Origin: Chara braunii | Taxonomy: Eukaryota > Streptophyta > Charophyceae > Charales > Characeae | Reading direction: 5' to 3' | Assembly: GCA_003427395.1 (NCBI GenBank) | Contig: BFEA01000490.1 | Span: 1,082,122-1,103,531 of the forward strand | Length of the DNA stretch: 21,410 nt | In this document: positions 1 through 8,008 of the stretch, piece by piece | Position numbering within the stretch: position 1 is the stretch's first letter | Layout: each line of letters opens with the position of its first letter | Program-made: the position numbers and the translations under genes | Notes under the pieces: model-generated | Database searches by the model: none | What the model saw: the letters and a program-made list of their open reading frames with translations, nothing else | What the model was told of the DNA's origin: nothing

Positions 1-205
1 GAGGGGGAGGCTAACTGTGGCAATTTGGTAATCGTTTTTTTCTCCATGACCGCTTCTTAGGTAAGTTGTCACATCTATCTCAAGCTTTTTCGCGTTTCTT
101 CTAACAGTGGTGTTTTGGTAAACGGATTTTTTTTCTTCAAGTCTTATCTATCTCATACGAGTAATCATATGCTTGGCCCACACCCTAAACTAACATCGGA
201 GTTCT

Positions 206-289
206 ATCATCTTTAATTAATTTCTTGATTAATATCATCTTTAATTAATTTTTTGATTAATATCATCTTTAATTAATTTCTTGATTAAT
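206..289. repeat. 28-bp tandem repeat, 3 copies
   Basis: Three head-to-tail copies of a 28-base unit (206-233, 234-261, 262-289) beginning ATCATCTTTAATTAATT. Copies 1 and 3 are identical and copy 2 has one C-to-T change. Each unit contains the palindrome TTAATTAA. It is a short AT-rich minisatellite with no visible coding role. Confidence 0.9.
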
Positions 290-353
290 ATCTGGTTTTA
301 TTCCCGTCCATTCCTATTCTGGTATCTTAAATTTCCTAATTAATGAATTTGGA

Positions 354-416
354 AGGTATTTTTTAATACCTAGATTTCTATTTAATCTACGAACCTGTAT
401 GGTATTTTTAATACCA
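354..416. repeat. pair of GGTATT/AATACC mini-hairpins
   Basis: Two short palindromes, GGTATT-TTTT-AATACC near 355 and GGTATT-TTT-AATACC near 401, each give a 6-bp stem with a T-only loop. They are about 46 bases apart in AT-rich DNA. The repetition suggests local duplication. No function can be assigned. Confidence 0.6.
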
Positions 417-600
417 AAATCCTTTTTCATTATTTATTAATTAATTTTTTCCTTCATTTTTGACTTTTCACCTCCTCAATTTCAAAACTCTGATTACATA
501 TCACTTAATTTCACAACTCGGATGTAGTATCACTTTCTTCATACCGGAAGTCTTAATTTCGAATCTCAGATTCCGTTTCACCTTCTTTTTTGAAAATCAC

Positions 601-1028
601 TCGAATTTTTTTACAACATAGGTTTTAGGTTCGAAATACCAGTTGTCTCCTCTCTGAGTTCTAACGGCTAATTTTTGATGGATGGAAGGTGGGGGTTCAG
701 GGGAGAGCTTCACTCTGCAGGGGTGACACAAGGTGGGTGGTGTAGCCCTGGAGGGGGTGTAGGCAGAGTTTGTGGGTTGCTTTATTCTGGGGTTGCTGGT
801 GGGGTTACTCACACCAGCGGGGCCAGTTTAAGGTAAAAGGTGTGTAGGGGTATACTTTGGGAGGGAACTGTATGCCCTTCTGGGAGAAGGGGGGGAAGGT
901 GGTACTGTCCCAAGTTGGGGCTGTCATGGGATGCCTATATCGAGGGTAATCCGTTTCAGCGGAGGCAGCATTGGGACAGGGTGGAATGAAGAGGGGGGGG
1001 GGAGACTAATTTTAGGGTAGTATCATCG
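601..1028. other. G/T-rich gene-free stretch
   Basis: The plus strand is rich in G and T, with G-runs (for example near 993-1002). Possible reading frames on the minus strand are low-complexity and proline-rich and look like by-products of that composition. It could be the upstream part of the LINE-like 3' region that follows, since the 3' UTR of the LINE at 13400-13800 has a similar G/T bias, but I see no alignment to prove this. Confidence 0.4.
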
Positions 1029-1029
1029 T

Positions 1030-2010
1030 CATTTAGGTAATAATACGGCTTTCTGGTTTCTGGATTTCTTGGTGCTTCTAGTCTTTTCTTTACTCGGGAT
1101 ATGAGATCTTAGTGATGATCGAATCTGGAATGATTTCTGCTGTGTTGTTTTGTTCTGTGCTCCTGGTTTGCCTATGCCAGAACGACGCTGACCGGAGCTG
1201 GGGTGTGACCCTGTAACCTGCATTTGGCCGGAGCGTGAGGCCTTGTATAGAGATCTGGGGATTGGCTAAGGGAGGAAAGCAATTCATTGGTCAACCGGGG
1301 GGGCTGTCTTGACAACCTAGGGGGCAAAGGATAGTCAAGGTGGCGAGAACAGGTCAGTTATGGCAGATATTTGGTTAGGAGGGTATTGTCTCTAAGATGT
1401 AATATCTTGGTACAGAGAAATTAGGAGGGTTTCAGGATTAGGATGCCAGAAGTGTTGATACAACATAAGTCTTCTAAACTATTTTCATAGTAATTATCAT
1501 GAGCATTATCATCATAATCATCATCTTTATTCAGGTTATATTAAGCATTCTGGTTCTGAGCTCTGGGCAGCATCTAGCTTTCTTTCGTATCTGGGATATA
1601 GGAATTTAGAGATGGTCGATCCATGACTGATATTTGCGGAGTTGTTCTGTTCTGTGCCCCTGGTTTGCTGATGCCAGAACGACGGTGGCCGGAGCTGGGG
1701 CGTCGCCCTGTAACCTGCAAATGGCAGGAGCTTGAGGCCTTGTAGAGAGATCTGGGGTTTGCCGAGGGAGGGAGGCATTCCAGTGGCGAACCAGGGGGGG
1801 CTGCTATGTGGCGAGAAGGGAGCGGCTATGGGCGATATCGGTTCGGCTAGTATTGTCTCTCAGTTACAATGTCCTGATACAGGGAGGGCTAGGAGTTGAC
1901 CTAGGCTTAGGAGGCCAGAAGGGCAGATATACTAATCATTAGCAGCAGTAGCAGCATCACCATTCACCATCATCATAATTGTTAGCATCATCAGAAGTGG
2001 GACGCTGAGC
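1030..2010 (+). repeat. ~497-bp diverged tandem duplication
   Basis: Copy A (about 1030-1520) and copy B (about 1536-2010) share long collinear stretches: a CCTGGTTTGC motif, then TGCCAGAACGACG at 1175 and 1672, GCCGGAGC/GGCAGGAGC, GAGGCCTTGTA, AGAGATCTGGGG, a G-run, and a TATTGTCTCT block. The offset is 497 bases. Each copy finishes in an imperfect CAT/ATC microsatellite (about 1495-1530 and 1936-1995). No convincing protein is encoded; short minus-strand frames of 65 and 80 residues resemble each other only because the DNA is duplicated. It may be the 3' part of a LINE-like element. Confidence 0.8.
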
Positions 2011-2029
2011 CCGGTTCTCAGCAAGCTGG

Positions 2030-2119
2030 GTTCGGTTACTCCGGGTAGACTGTGAGGACCCCGGCCTCAATCATCTTATTGATAATATCAGCCTTGGGCA
2101 CTTTTACAAAAAAAAAAAA
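2030..2119 (+). mobile_element. LINE-like 3' end with A-tail (fragment)
   Basis: At 2050-2066 the sequence TGTGAGGACCCCGGCCTCA is followed about 45 bases later by an A-run (2108-2119). Nearly the same sequence, with one C fewer, lies at 13804-13821 in the 3' UTR of the LINE downstream, again about 45 bases before its A-tail. A TCCGGG lies just before it in both places. This suggests that both are 3' ends of related retroelements and that the DNA upstream of 2050 is the tail of a 5'-truncated copy. An alternative is a shared LTR start, since both begin with TG. Confidence 0.45.
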
Positions 2120-2870
2120 GGGTTTCACCTTACTGCTCTCGTAAACTCATCTTTCCCAGAATACTACACCGGCACACCTTCTCTCAGAGACCAGAACCCA
2201 AAACAAGATCGCCAGATGACAACGATTTGAGTTTGAGAGGCCCTCACTGCGGGGCTAGCCTGCAGAGAACTCTATTTTGAGAGTCCTCTAACTGGCCCTC
2301 GAAGACCTCTGGCTTTCCGAGAACTGTCATGACGAGTGACAAAACGTTTTGGCTAGATTCATTGAAGTTTTCAGTAGGTGAATTTCAGAGCCGCCGATTA
2401 GAGGTGGTGTGGCGAAGAGCCCAAACCTCTCCAAAACACAACTCTCGAACTATCGAGAATTTTGACTATTTCAAGAGTACTGTGGCTTGGCCCATGAGGC
2501 TCTCCACAAACTTGAGTTTGAGATTTTCCCTACCAATCTGTGGAGCTCCACAACCCAAGAATTTTGTTGCTCTTTTAAAGAAGTAGTTGTGGCATCGCTG
2601 TCGTCCGCTCGATCGGATCCTATGCCACAACTTGCACACTGCTACGCTGGACCTCAACACAAACTCTTGAGAAACGAGACTGGGCTTCCCATTAGGAAAC
2701 GTAGTTGCTTTTCTTTTTTTTAAGCTCCAATTTATTTGTGGGGAGCATGATGTGCTGAGAAGCGGGCCCAGCATCCCTTAAAACAATTACACTTGCTGGA
2801 AACTGGGCCCAGCACCCCATCAAAGAGCCAAGAAAGCAAGACGTTCACAAATAGCCAGGGCCAATGCCAG
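2120..2870. other. gene-free region with small inverted and direct repeats
   Basis: No gene is recognised. GTTGTGGCAT at 2586-2595 is mirrored by ATGCCACAAC at 2622-2631 (a perfect 10-bp stem around 26 bases). GTGGAGCTCCAC at about 2539-2550 is a perfect palindrome. GGGCCCAGCA-CCC occurs twice, 42 bases apart (about 2764 and 2806). The open frames of 78-102 residues on both strands overlap each other and have no recognisable domain. Confidence 0.45.
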
Positions 2871-3560
2871 GTAATGGATTGTTTTTTTTTTTTTTTTCAT
2901 ATAAAAATTTGGACAATTTCACGACTTACGCACATCCTCCTTGTGCAGGGGCCATACTTCTCTTTTCTGTATCGTTCCAATTTCAATGGATGTCCAAAAA
3001 AGCTCTGGAGTGTATCATGGCTCTTTTGACATGTCATTTTTTTTCGTTGTTGCCTTTTTTTCAGTTCCCAGGGCAAGTGTCGCAGCTGCCATCAGAAACA
3101 GAGAATTCAACTTCACAATTTAAACCACCAGTGCACGCGGAAGCAGAGTACTGCTCGTACTTGTACACGCTGTTGAGTGCATCGGTCCAGCAGGAGGACC
3201 CTCCGAGTCCCGGCCGCATCACGCAAGATTTTGGAGGACTTCTCGCAAAGCGTTGTCGCTCCGGCCGAGTGTGTCACCCGTACCTTTCACGAAACCCTAC
3301 GACGGGATAGGGTTATGCAAGGCACAAGTTACCTCCACTTGCGGGAGTTGTCACCATCCCTTGGGTGGGCATATCCCCGTCGAGCTACTGAACCACATGC
3401 GAAAGTTTTTCATATGCAATCGCAGAGGTGGTCCAGCCAAGGATGTTTCTCGTTCGCTGTAGCATGGGGGGTACTTGTGATCAACGCCCGAATCTGACCC
3501 GTACGCGAACCGACGCTTGAGGCGCTGATCTCCCAAGCGCGATCCTACGCCGGTCGACTA
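2871..3560 (+). pseudogene. possible decayed exon with a CxxC motif (uncertain)
   Basis: A T-rich tract ending TTTTTTTCAG at about 3054-3063 looks like a splice acceptor. It is followed by GC-richer DNA that stays open in one frame to about 3310, including the segment LPSETENSTSQFKPP. Around 3320-3360 another frame reads KAQVTSTCGSCHHPL. Switching frame just after that gives AYPRRAT, which is loosely like the CxxC...YPRGA core of LSD1-type zinc fingers. The second cysteine pair is missing and a frameshift would be needed. I regard this as a possible fragment of a plant gene, not an annotation to rely on. A poly(T) of 16 lies at 2882-2897. Confidence 0.2.
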
Positions 3561-4218
3561 GGACGAAAGTGGAACCACGCGATACACTTTTCACCTAAAA
3601 TTCTTGAATTCAAATACAGTTTGCGCCTAATCCCTTCTGACCCATAACTCATGTTGCTTGCGAATATCAGATGCCCGACCAAAAATAAAAAGGCAAGCAC
3701 TTCAACGCCCTCGTATACATCAAAACCCAAGGTAGAAGAAGAATGGTAAAAGATGAATCCATTAGCTTGGAGCATGTAGATTGTGCGGCATCCCATTGTC
3801 ATTCTCGCTGTCCCCAAGGTATGGCTTGTTCATTAAGCTCCAATAACTAACCTGCATAAAAATATGTGGAAACGCAAAATGCCACATTGTCATACACCAA
3901 TGTCACAGTGGTTAACTTTATCATTTCCTGCAACTCACTACACAGCCCCAACCATTGTCCAACTTTTTTCCATAAAGCAAAAATACGCAGTTTTTTAAAA
4001 TGATTATTAAAAAAAAAATAGGTGGAAACCCCGATGAAACATATAGACCACGGGATAAGGCATTAGGTGGAGATGCAAAGGCAAGTAGAGTTGTGTCATA
4101 AACCGACCTGTTATCAAATGATAACAGAAGAGTAATTATTTGTAGGATCATGCTAAACAAATTGAACCAGCTTGTATGATTTCAGTTTTTTTTTTTTTTT
4201 TTAGTGTCCTACCAGTGA
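3561..4218. other. AT-rich gene-free region
   Basis: No gene is seen. A minus-strand open frame of 90 residues (3545-3817) and one of 79 residues (3921-4160) have no recognisable domain and are unremarkable for AT-rich DNA. An A-run lies near 4010-4018 and a T-run at 4186-4202, directly after TTCAG. Confidence 0.4.
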
Positions 4219-4560
4219 GGTTGGGCGCATTCCCCGGCTGCTGACACACCATAAAGGGGAAGGAAACAGTCACACTTCTACTCGTCAGGATGTATCAACC
4301 CGCTTTCTTGTACTAAGGAAAGTTTCGACTTTTTTTCCTTCTTCTTTCGTCAATCTGGTTGTAGAGCGCATTTCACGACCGTTCACACACCATGGGGGGG
4401 ACGACATTCTCACACTACCACTCGTCAACATGTCTCAACCCTCTTTCCCGTACTAAGGCAGTCTTCTTTTTTCGTGGACCTGACAGCCAACTGTAACGCC
4501 CTCGCTGAGGACATACTCACACTGATACCTTACTTCTCGTACCCACCCGCAATAATGTTC
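4219..4560. repeat. ~140-bp diverged tandem repeat, two copies plus possible third
   Basis: GCGCAT recurs at 4225 and 4366. The blocks CACAC..CTACTCGTCA..ATGT.TCAACCC..CTTTC..GTACTAAGG follow it in the same order in both copies, each closed by a T-run. The offset is 139-141 bases. A third, weaker copy may begin near 4500 (CTCACACTGATACC, then a T-run). No protein coding is visible. Confidence 0.7.
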
Positions 4561-4854
4561 AAAGGGTCATTTCTTTTTTTGTTTTTTTTTTCTTTCCCCA
4601 AAATGGAGCTTCGTTGTACAACCACATTTTTTATGTGTTTTCTTTTTTTAATTTCATGGGAGTATTAACAAATTTTTTATTTTTTATTTTTTATTTCTGC
4701 GAAAGTACCACAAAACAAGATAGGGACCCAGACTCGGCAAAACTTGGTGCGCAGTGCAATTCAGCTTCGGTAAAAAGAGGATCAACAAACAATTCATTGG
4801 TCTCTCAAATTTTTTAACCCACTTTATCTTTTGCTCCTATGGCACAAAATCTGA
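4561..4854. other. T-rich gene-free stretch
   Basis: Long T-runs (4568-4590, 4667-4695) dominate the first part. The small plus-strand frames here are phenylalanine-rich by-products of that composition. Nothing else is recognised. Confidence 0.4.
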
Positions 4855-5180
4855 CCGCCCCAACTCAGGAGTGCGTCAGAGCTGGCTAAATAAGAGCATA
4901 GTATATGCACAACTAGACAGCCTCAACTTAGGGGTATGCCCAACTCACATTACAAAAAAACATATCACCAACCGCCCAGACTTAGTGGTACACCTGACCC
5001 AACATAAACCATGGACATAAAGGATATGACCAAACCGCCCCAACTCAGGGGTACGCCCGACTTCTGCTTAACTGACGACATGAAGCATAAGAGTAGATAG
5101 GCCCAACCTAGTCTGCCTTGAACAAGAAATAACATACATCATAGGATTAGTCAGCCCCAACTTAGGGGTATGTCTAACCT
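4855..5180. repeat. ~60-bp tandem repeat, six diverged copies
   Basis: A motif close to CCGCCCCAACTCAGGGGTA followed by CGCCCGAC starts at about 4855, 4918, 4972, 5035, 5099 and 5152. The steps are 63, 54, 63, 64 and 53 bases. Copies alternate between ACTCAG and ACTTAG forms, which hints at a higher-order pattern. Copy 5 is the most decayed. It is a diverged minisatellite of a kind often seen inside or beside plant retroelements. No coding role is visible. Confidence 0.85.
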
Positions 5181-5223
5181 GCCTAAACAATCACAAATGA
5201 CAAATGGTCAAACCGATGTCTTA

Positions 5224-5249
5224 CCAAATACCCTTACAAGGGTATTTGG
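5224..5249. repeat. perfect 10-bp inverted repeat
   Basis: CCAAATACCC, a 6-base loop TTACAA, then GGGTATTTGG. It sits at the boundary between the 60-bp tandem repeat and a sharply GC-richer region that leads into rRNA-like DNA. It could mark the end of an inserted element, but no partner copy is seen. Confidence 0.7.
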
Positions 5250-5429
5250 CGTGCTTTTTGCGAGTCACGCCGGTGCGGCCTCGTCCGTAGTTGAGTAGTG
5301 CAGCCATGCGCGGGTTGGGCATGCATGGTGACGAGGGCCAGCGGAACGCGCGGCGTTTATTCTATTATTTATTATTTATTTATTTATTGTGCTTTTATCG
5401 CTTCCTAAAGTCCTTAGCTTGGCGATCCA

Positions 5430-5705
5430 GTTTAGGGCCGGCGTCGGGACCGACACACCTGGCTCCGCTATGGTATTGTCGGGCACGGCTGGCCGACACG
5501 GCACTCGAGGACCTTAGGTGCGCGCCCTTCGGATTGGCCCACGACGCAGACAAAAAGGGCTGAGTGGCGGGGCCAGCCGATGTGGCGCACCGTCCGCTCC
5601 CCACCATATGCAGTGAGAGGTTTGAGTGTGATCGTGCCCGCTGGGGCACGTAAGATGGTGAACTATGCTTGGGCAGGACAGGGCCAGCGGGTACCCGTGG
5701 GAGGC
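5430..5705 (+). pseudogene. decayed cytosolic 25S rRNA segment, plus strand
   Basis: From about 5450 the plus strand follows the order of the conserved middle of eukaryotic 25S/28S rRNA. A diverged TGGTATTGTCGGGCAC and GACACGG..GAGGACC correspond to the -AATGGTCGTCAGCGACCCGTCTTGAAACACGGACCAAGG- region. GGTGCGCGCCC and AGGGCTGAGTGGCGGG follow, then GTTTGAGTGTGATCGTGCC and the strongly conserved AAGATGGTGAACTATGC (about 5651-5667), then GGGAGGC. The divergence is too high for a working gene: many substitutions fall inside conserved helices, and only about 260 bases are present. It stops near 5700-5710, where the next piece begins on the opposite strand. The left limit is uncertain. No normal rDNA context surrounds it. 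Confidence 0.75.
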
Positions 5706-6075
5706 TGCCGCATTTTTCATTGTGCGGAAGGCTGTCCCAGTAGCAGACCATATTAAACTCACCTCCAGTTCGGCCTTCAAAGTCCTCATGTGAAGGCCTG
5801 CTACTACCACCAAGATCTGCACCGGGACCAGCTTCACCTAGTCCACAGTACGAGGTATTGCAGCAGGGTCTGCGCCCTCCCACTCGTCTCAGCGTCGACG
5901 CAACTGCTACAGTTGAGCATAGGGCGAGTGGTGTCGGGCCATTCATCGGGGTAGCTGATTCGGGAGGTGAATGTTATACGCTCCTTAGCAGAACCCGACA
6001 TGCATTAAATCGTCGGGTAGTCTGTACGTGGTGACGCCCGGACTAGCACGGAGGTTGGCACCCGTAGTAAGGCTG
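5706..6075 (-). pseudogene. decayed cytosolic 25S rRNA segment, minus strand
   Basis: Read on the minus strand, this follows a different, more 3' part of 25S rRNA in the right order. It runs from GCTAAGGAGCGTATAACA and CACCTCCCGAATCAGCTA, through GAGTGGGAGGGCGC, to GGTGCAGATCTTGGTGGTAG (about 5820-5800, an exact match to a universally conserved stretch as I recall it), and ACTTTGAAGGCCGAA (about 5783-5769). A weaker match continues to about 5710 on one side and to about 6075 on the other. An internal expansion relative to the normal gene is visible around 5890-5930. It faces the plus-strand 25S piece tail to tail. Long open frames on this strand (183 and 107 residues) are chance readings of rRNA-derived DNA. 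Confidence 0.78.
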
Positions 6076-6640
6076 GCCGAAGGAAGGCAGCAAGGGCGGA
6101 ACATCGACAAGGGCAGGGTGCGAAGGTGACGAAGTAACGGTGAATGAATCTGGACGGGGCTCGGAGCTGGGGGCATGCAGAGAAGGAGTGGGCTATGGCG
6201 GAAGCAAATATAAGCGGGAGGGAGTAGGAAGTGGAAAGCTCGTCCGAGCCTTGATGGAAACGGGCGGAGAAAGAGGCAAAAGTGGGATTCTAGCCTAGGG
6301 CGAACCGGTTACTCAGGTCAGAGTGGCGGAGGAGTGAGCAGAAAGTGGAGGAATGAGGAAAAGAGTCGCAGGGAGGCATCAGGTTGAGACTACATAAACC
6401 AGACTGCTGCCCAAGAAGAAGGTATGCTTAATATCCTTCCATAATATTCGTTTAACATTCGTTTGTTGAGCTATACATTCATTGTGAATTGTAGGCTTAC
6501 CCACTGCGGAGAGAGAGATGCCCAATACCCTAATAAGAGAGTCCAAAGGTAACCATTTTACTTAAGGGAGTTCAAGAGGTTTTACTTCTGTATGATGAAT
6601 CCACTCGTCCAGAGTCTTGTTACCGCAATTCACCTTCGTA
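6076..6640. other. purine-rich gene-free region
   Basis: The plus strand is rich in G and A from about 6060 to 6400, then becomes AT-rich. The longest open frame reaches into the rRNA-derived DNA and has no recognisable domain. ATTCGTTTAACATTCGTTTG near 6446-6465 is a short direct repeat. Nothing else is seen. Confidence 0.4.
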
Positions 6641-6879
6641 TCTGACAGTGTACAAAATTTGTCCATCAAAAGCTCATGTAGAAGCACCCACTGCTGGATG
6701 TAAGTTCAAATTGACAGCAAGTAACATTTACTCAATTGACATTAACATAATAAGGATATTCATTCTATTTAAAAAGATCTCCCAAATACCTAAAAGAAAA
6801 AGAATCATTGAAAATGTTAAATATTTCACTAAATCCATAATCCTATATTTGTATTTATCCACATTATTCTCGATAGTCG
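6641..6879. other. AT-rich stretch next to organelle-type rRNA
   Basis: This AT-rich DNA lies directly downstream of the 3' end of the minus-strand LSU rRNA fragment. If that fragment came from an inserted organelle DNA segment, this could be its spacer, but no tRNA or 5S rRNA was found. The plus-strand frame at 6648-6965 runs antisense into the rRNA and is not treated as a gene. Confidence 0.3.
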
Positions 6880-7170
6880 GAATCGTAATTAGTACGAGTA
6901 AGCGTCACAACTCACGGTGTTTTTACTTCTCGCCTATTCAAGTGATGGTCTTTCACTTTGTATGATAACTTTTTTCAAGAGGGGTTTCCCGCTTATATGC
7001 TTTCAGNGGTTCTCCCATACCAACGTAGNTACCCGNCAATGCCACTGGCATGACAACCGGTCNACCATAGGTTGACCCATCCCAGTCCTCTCGTACTAGG
7101 GATGGCTTCTCTCAGTTCTCTTCAAATCACCAACGGTAGATAGGAACCGAACTGTCTCACGATGTTCTAA
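6880..7170 (-). pseudogene. 3' end of organelle-type (probably mitochondrial) LSU rRNA
   Basis: On the minus strand, starting at about 7170, the sequence reads as the last ~290 bases of a bacterial-type 23S/26S rRNA. It includes AGAACATCGTGAGACAGTTC, GGTTCCTATCTACCG, CTAGTACGAGAGGACTGGGA, CCGGTTGTCATGCCA, CTGAAAGCATATAAGCGGGA, then CATCACTTGAATAGGCGAG and CGTACTAATTACG, which fits the natural 3' end. Wording such as TACGTTGGTATGGGAGAACC fits plant mitochondrial 26S better than chloroplast 23S as I recall them. Only the 3' end is present, so it cannot make a full LSU and is best read as an inserted organelle fragment. All four Ns of the window (7007, 7029, 7036, 7063) lie inside it. An endosymbiont or bacterial source is a less likely alternative. 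Confidence 0.85.
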
Positions 7171-7302
7171 TTGTTATGTTGATCGCTTCAATTTTTTTTT
7201 GAAATTTTTCACCATGAGGGAAAGGTCATCAACAAAAAGGTAGCAAACATATTGAGCTTCAATTGGGGTAAATGATAATGAAATTTTTTTAATATATTTG
7301 TG
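7171..7302. other. AT-rich joint between rRNA fragment and LINE relic
   Basis: Just left of the LINE reverse-transcriptase relic the minus strand may continue that relic (sequence after ALATNLS), but no clear domain can be read. T-runs occur at 7191-7200. The exact junction with the rRNA fragment near 7170 is clean: rRNA similarity stops at the TTAGAACATCG motif. Confidence 0.3.
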
Positions 7303-7800
7303 CTAGCTTAGATTAGTTGCTAAAGCTTCCATGATTATGATAAAGAGGAAGGACGCAATTGGATAAAACTTCCTTACTGATCTTTGTGAGGAGATTGGGG
7401 GGCCTACATTACCATTTACTATTACAATGACTCCAGTTGTAACATTTATATGCAATGTTTCTATACACCTTCTAAAACATGGACCAAAGTTGAAGTTTTT
7501 CAAACATTTATCTAGAAATAATTTGTCCACATGGTCATATGTCTTCTCAATAAATATGAAGGTTGCATTATGTGTTGATTGACGTGATAACTTAATCAAC
7601 TTATTAACTACCAGAATGTTATCTTGAATATTTCTTCATATAATAAACTCTGTCTGAGCGGGATGAATAAAGTTTACAATGACCTTAGTCACTCTATTAG
7701 TTAAAGTTTTTGCCATCAATTTATAAATCATTATCAAGAGAGTAATAGGACAATAATGACGTATGTTAGCTTTATCCCCGTTTTTCATAAAGGAGAGTTA
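7303..7800 (-). pseudogene. decayed LINE reverse transcriptase fragment, minus strand
   Basis: Translated on the minus strand from about 7795, the fragment reads SFMKNGDKANIRHYCPITL, then MIYKLMAKTLTNRVTKVI, HPAQTEFII, a TGA stop where L1 elements usually have the Gly of a GRxI motif, then RNIQDNILVVNKLI. It continues as FIFIEKTYDHVD (the first catalytic block, normally DFEKAYDRVD; the leading Asp is replaced), IVNGNVGPPI, and SVRKFYPIASFLFIIIMEAL (normally RQGCPLSP). This is the order of plant L1 reverse-transcriptase blocks. The YADD-box region is not seen. Further upstream on this strand (to about 7960) are frame-shifted remnants. It is clearly older than the plus-strand LINE that follows. 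Confidence 0.85.
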
Positions 7801-8008
7801 AGACCTCTTGTCCCACAAATTTCCTCATTTGACCTCGTATTTAGACTATGTGGTAGAAATTCATAAGGTTTTGTGAGAGCAAATCACATGGGACATCCCA
7901 AAATTCCTATATGTATCTCTCTGTATATGATATTTTGTTTCTTTTTCCTATGGACCTGTAGGTTGTATGCAATTTCATTTTTGTTTGCTGATGAGCTAGC
8001 TTCACCAC

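Larger units (their letters stand above)
1..600. other. AT-rich gene-free region with short repeats
   Basis: No open frame here looks like a protein. Two imperfect copies of a ~38-base segment (about 10-45 and 101-138, both starting CTAAC-GTGG and ending in a T-run) lie 91 bases apart. AG|GTAAGT at 59-66 matches a splice-donor consensus, but no exon can be recognised beside it. Around 478-587 three loose repeats start with AATTTC (478, 507, 557). The composition is strongly AT-rich from about 180 on. What the region belongs to is unknown. Confidence 0.5.

Noticed and set aside
3545-3817. 90-residue minus-strand open frame that looks fairly protein-like
   Set aside because: No recognisable family, no splice or promoter context, and the length is expected by chance in this region.
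4855-5180. Regular repeats resembling a CRISPR array
   Set aside because: Repeats are diverged, spacing alternates, the between-repeat DNA is itself related, and the setting is a eukaryotic genome without cas genes.
5395-5946. 183-residue minus-strand open frame
   Set aside because: It lies in DNA derived from 25S rRNA on both strands, so the frame is a chance reading of GC-rich non-coding sequence.
6648-6965. 105-residue plus-strand open frame
   Set aside because: It has no domain, and its right part is antisense to the 3' end of an organelle-type LSU rRNA.
6880-7170. Chloroplast 23S rRNA as the source of the LSU fragment
   Set aside because: Several variable stretches (for example TACGTTGGTATGGGAG and the GCATATAAGCGGGAAACC end) fit a mitochondrial-type 26S better than the plastid sequence as I recall it; a direct alignment is needed to settle it.
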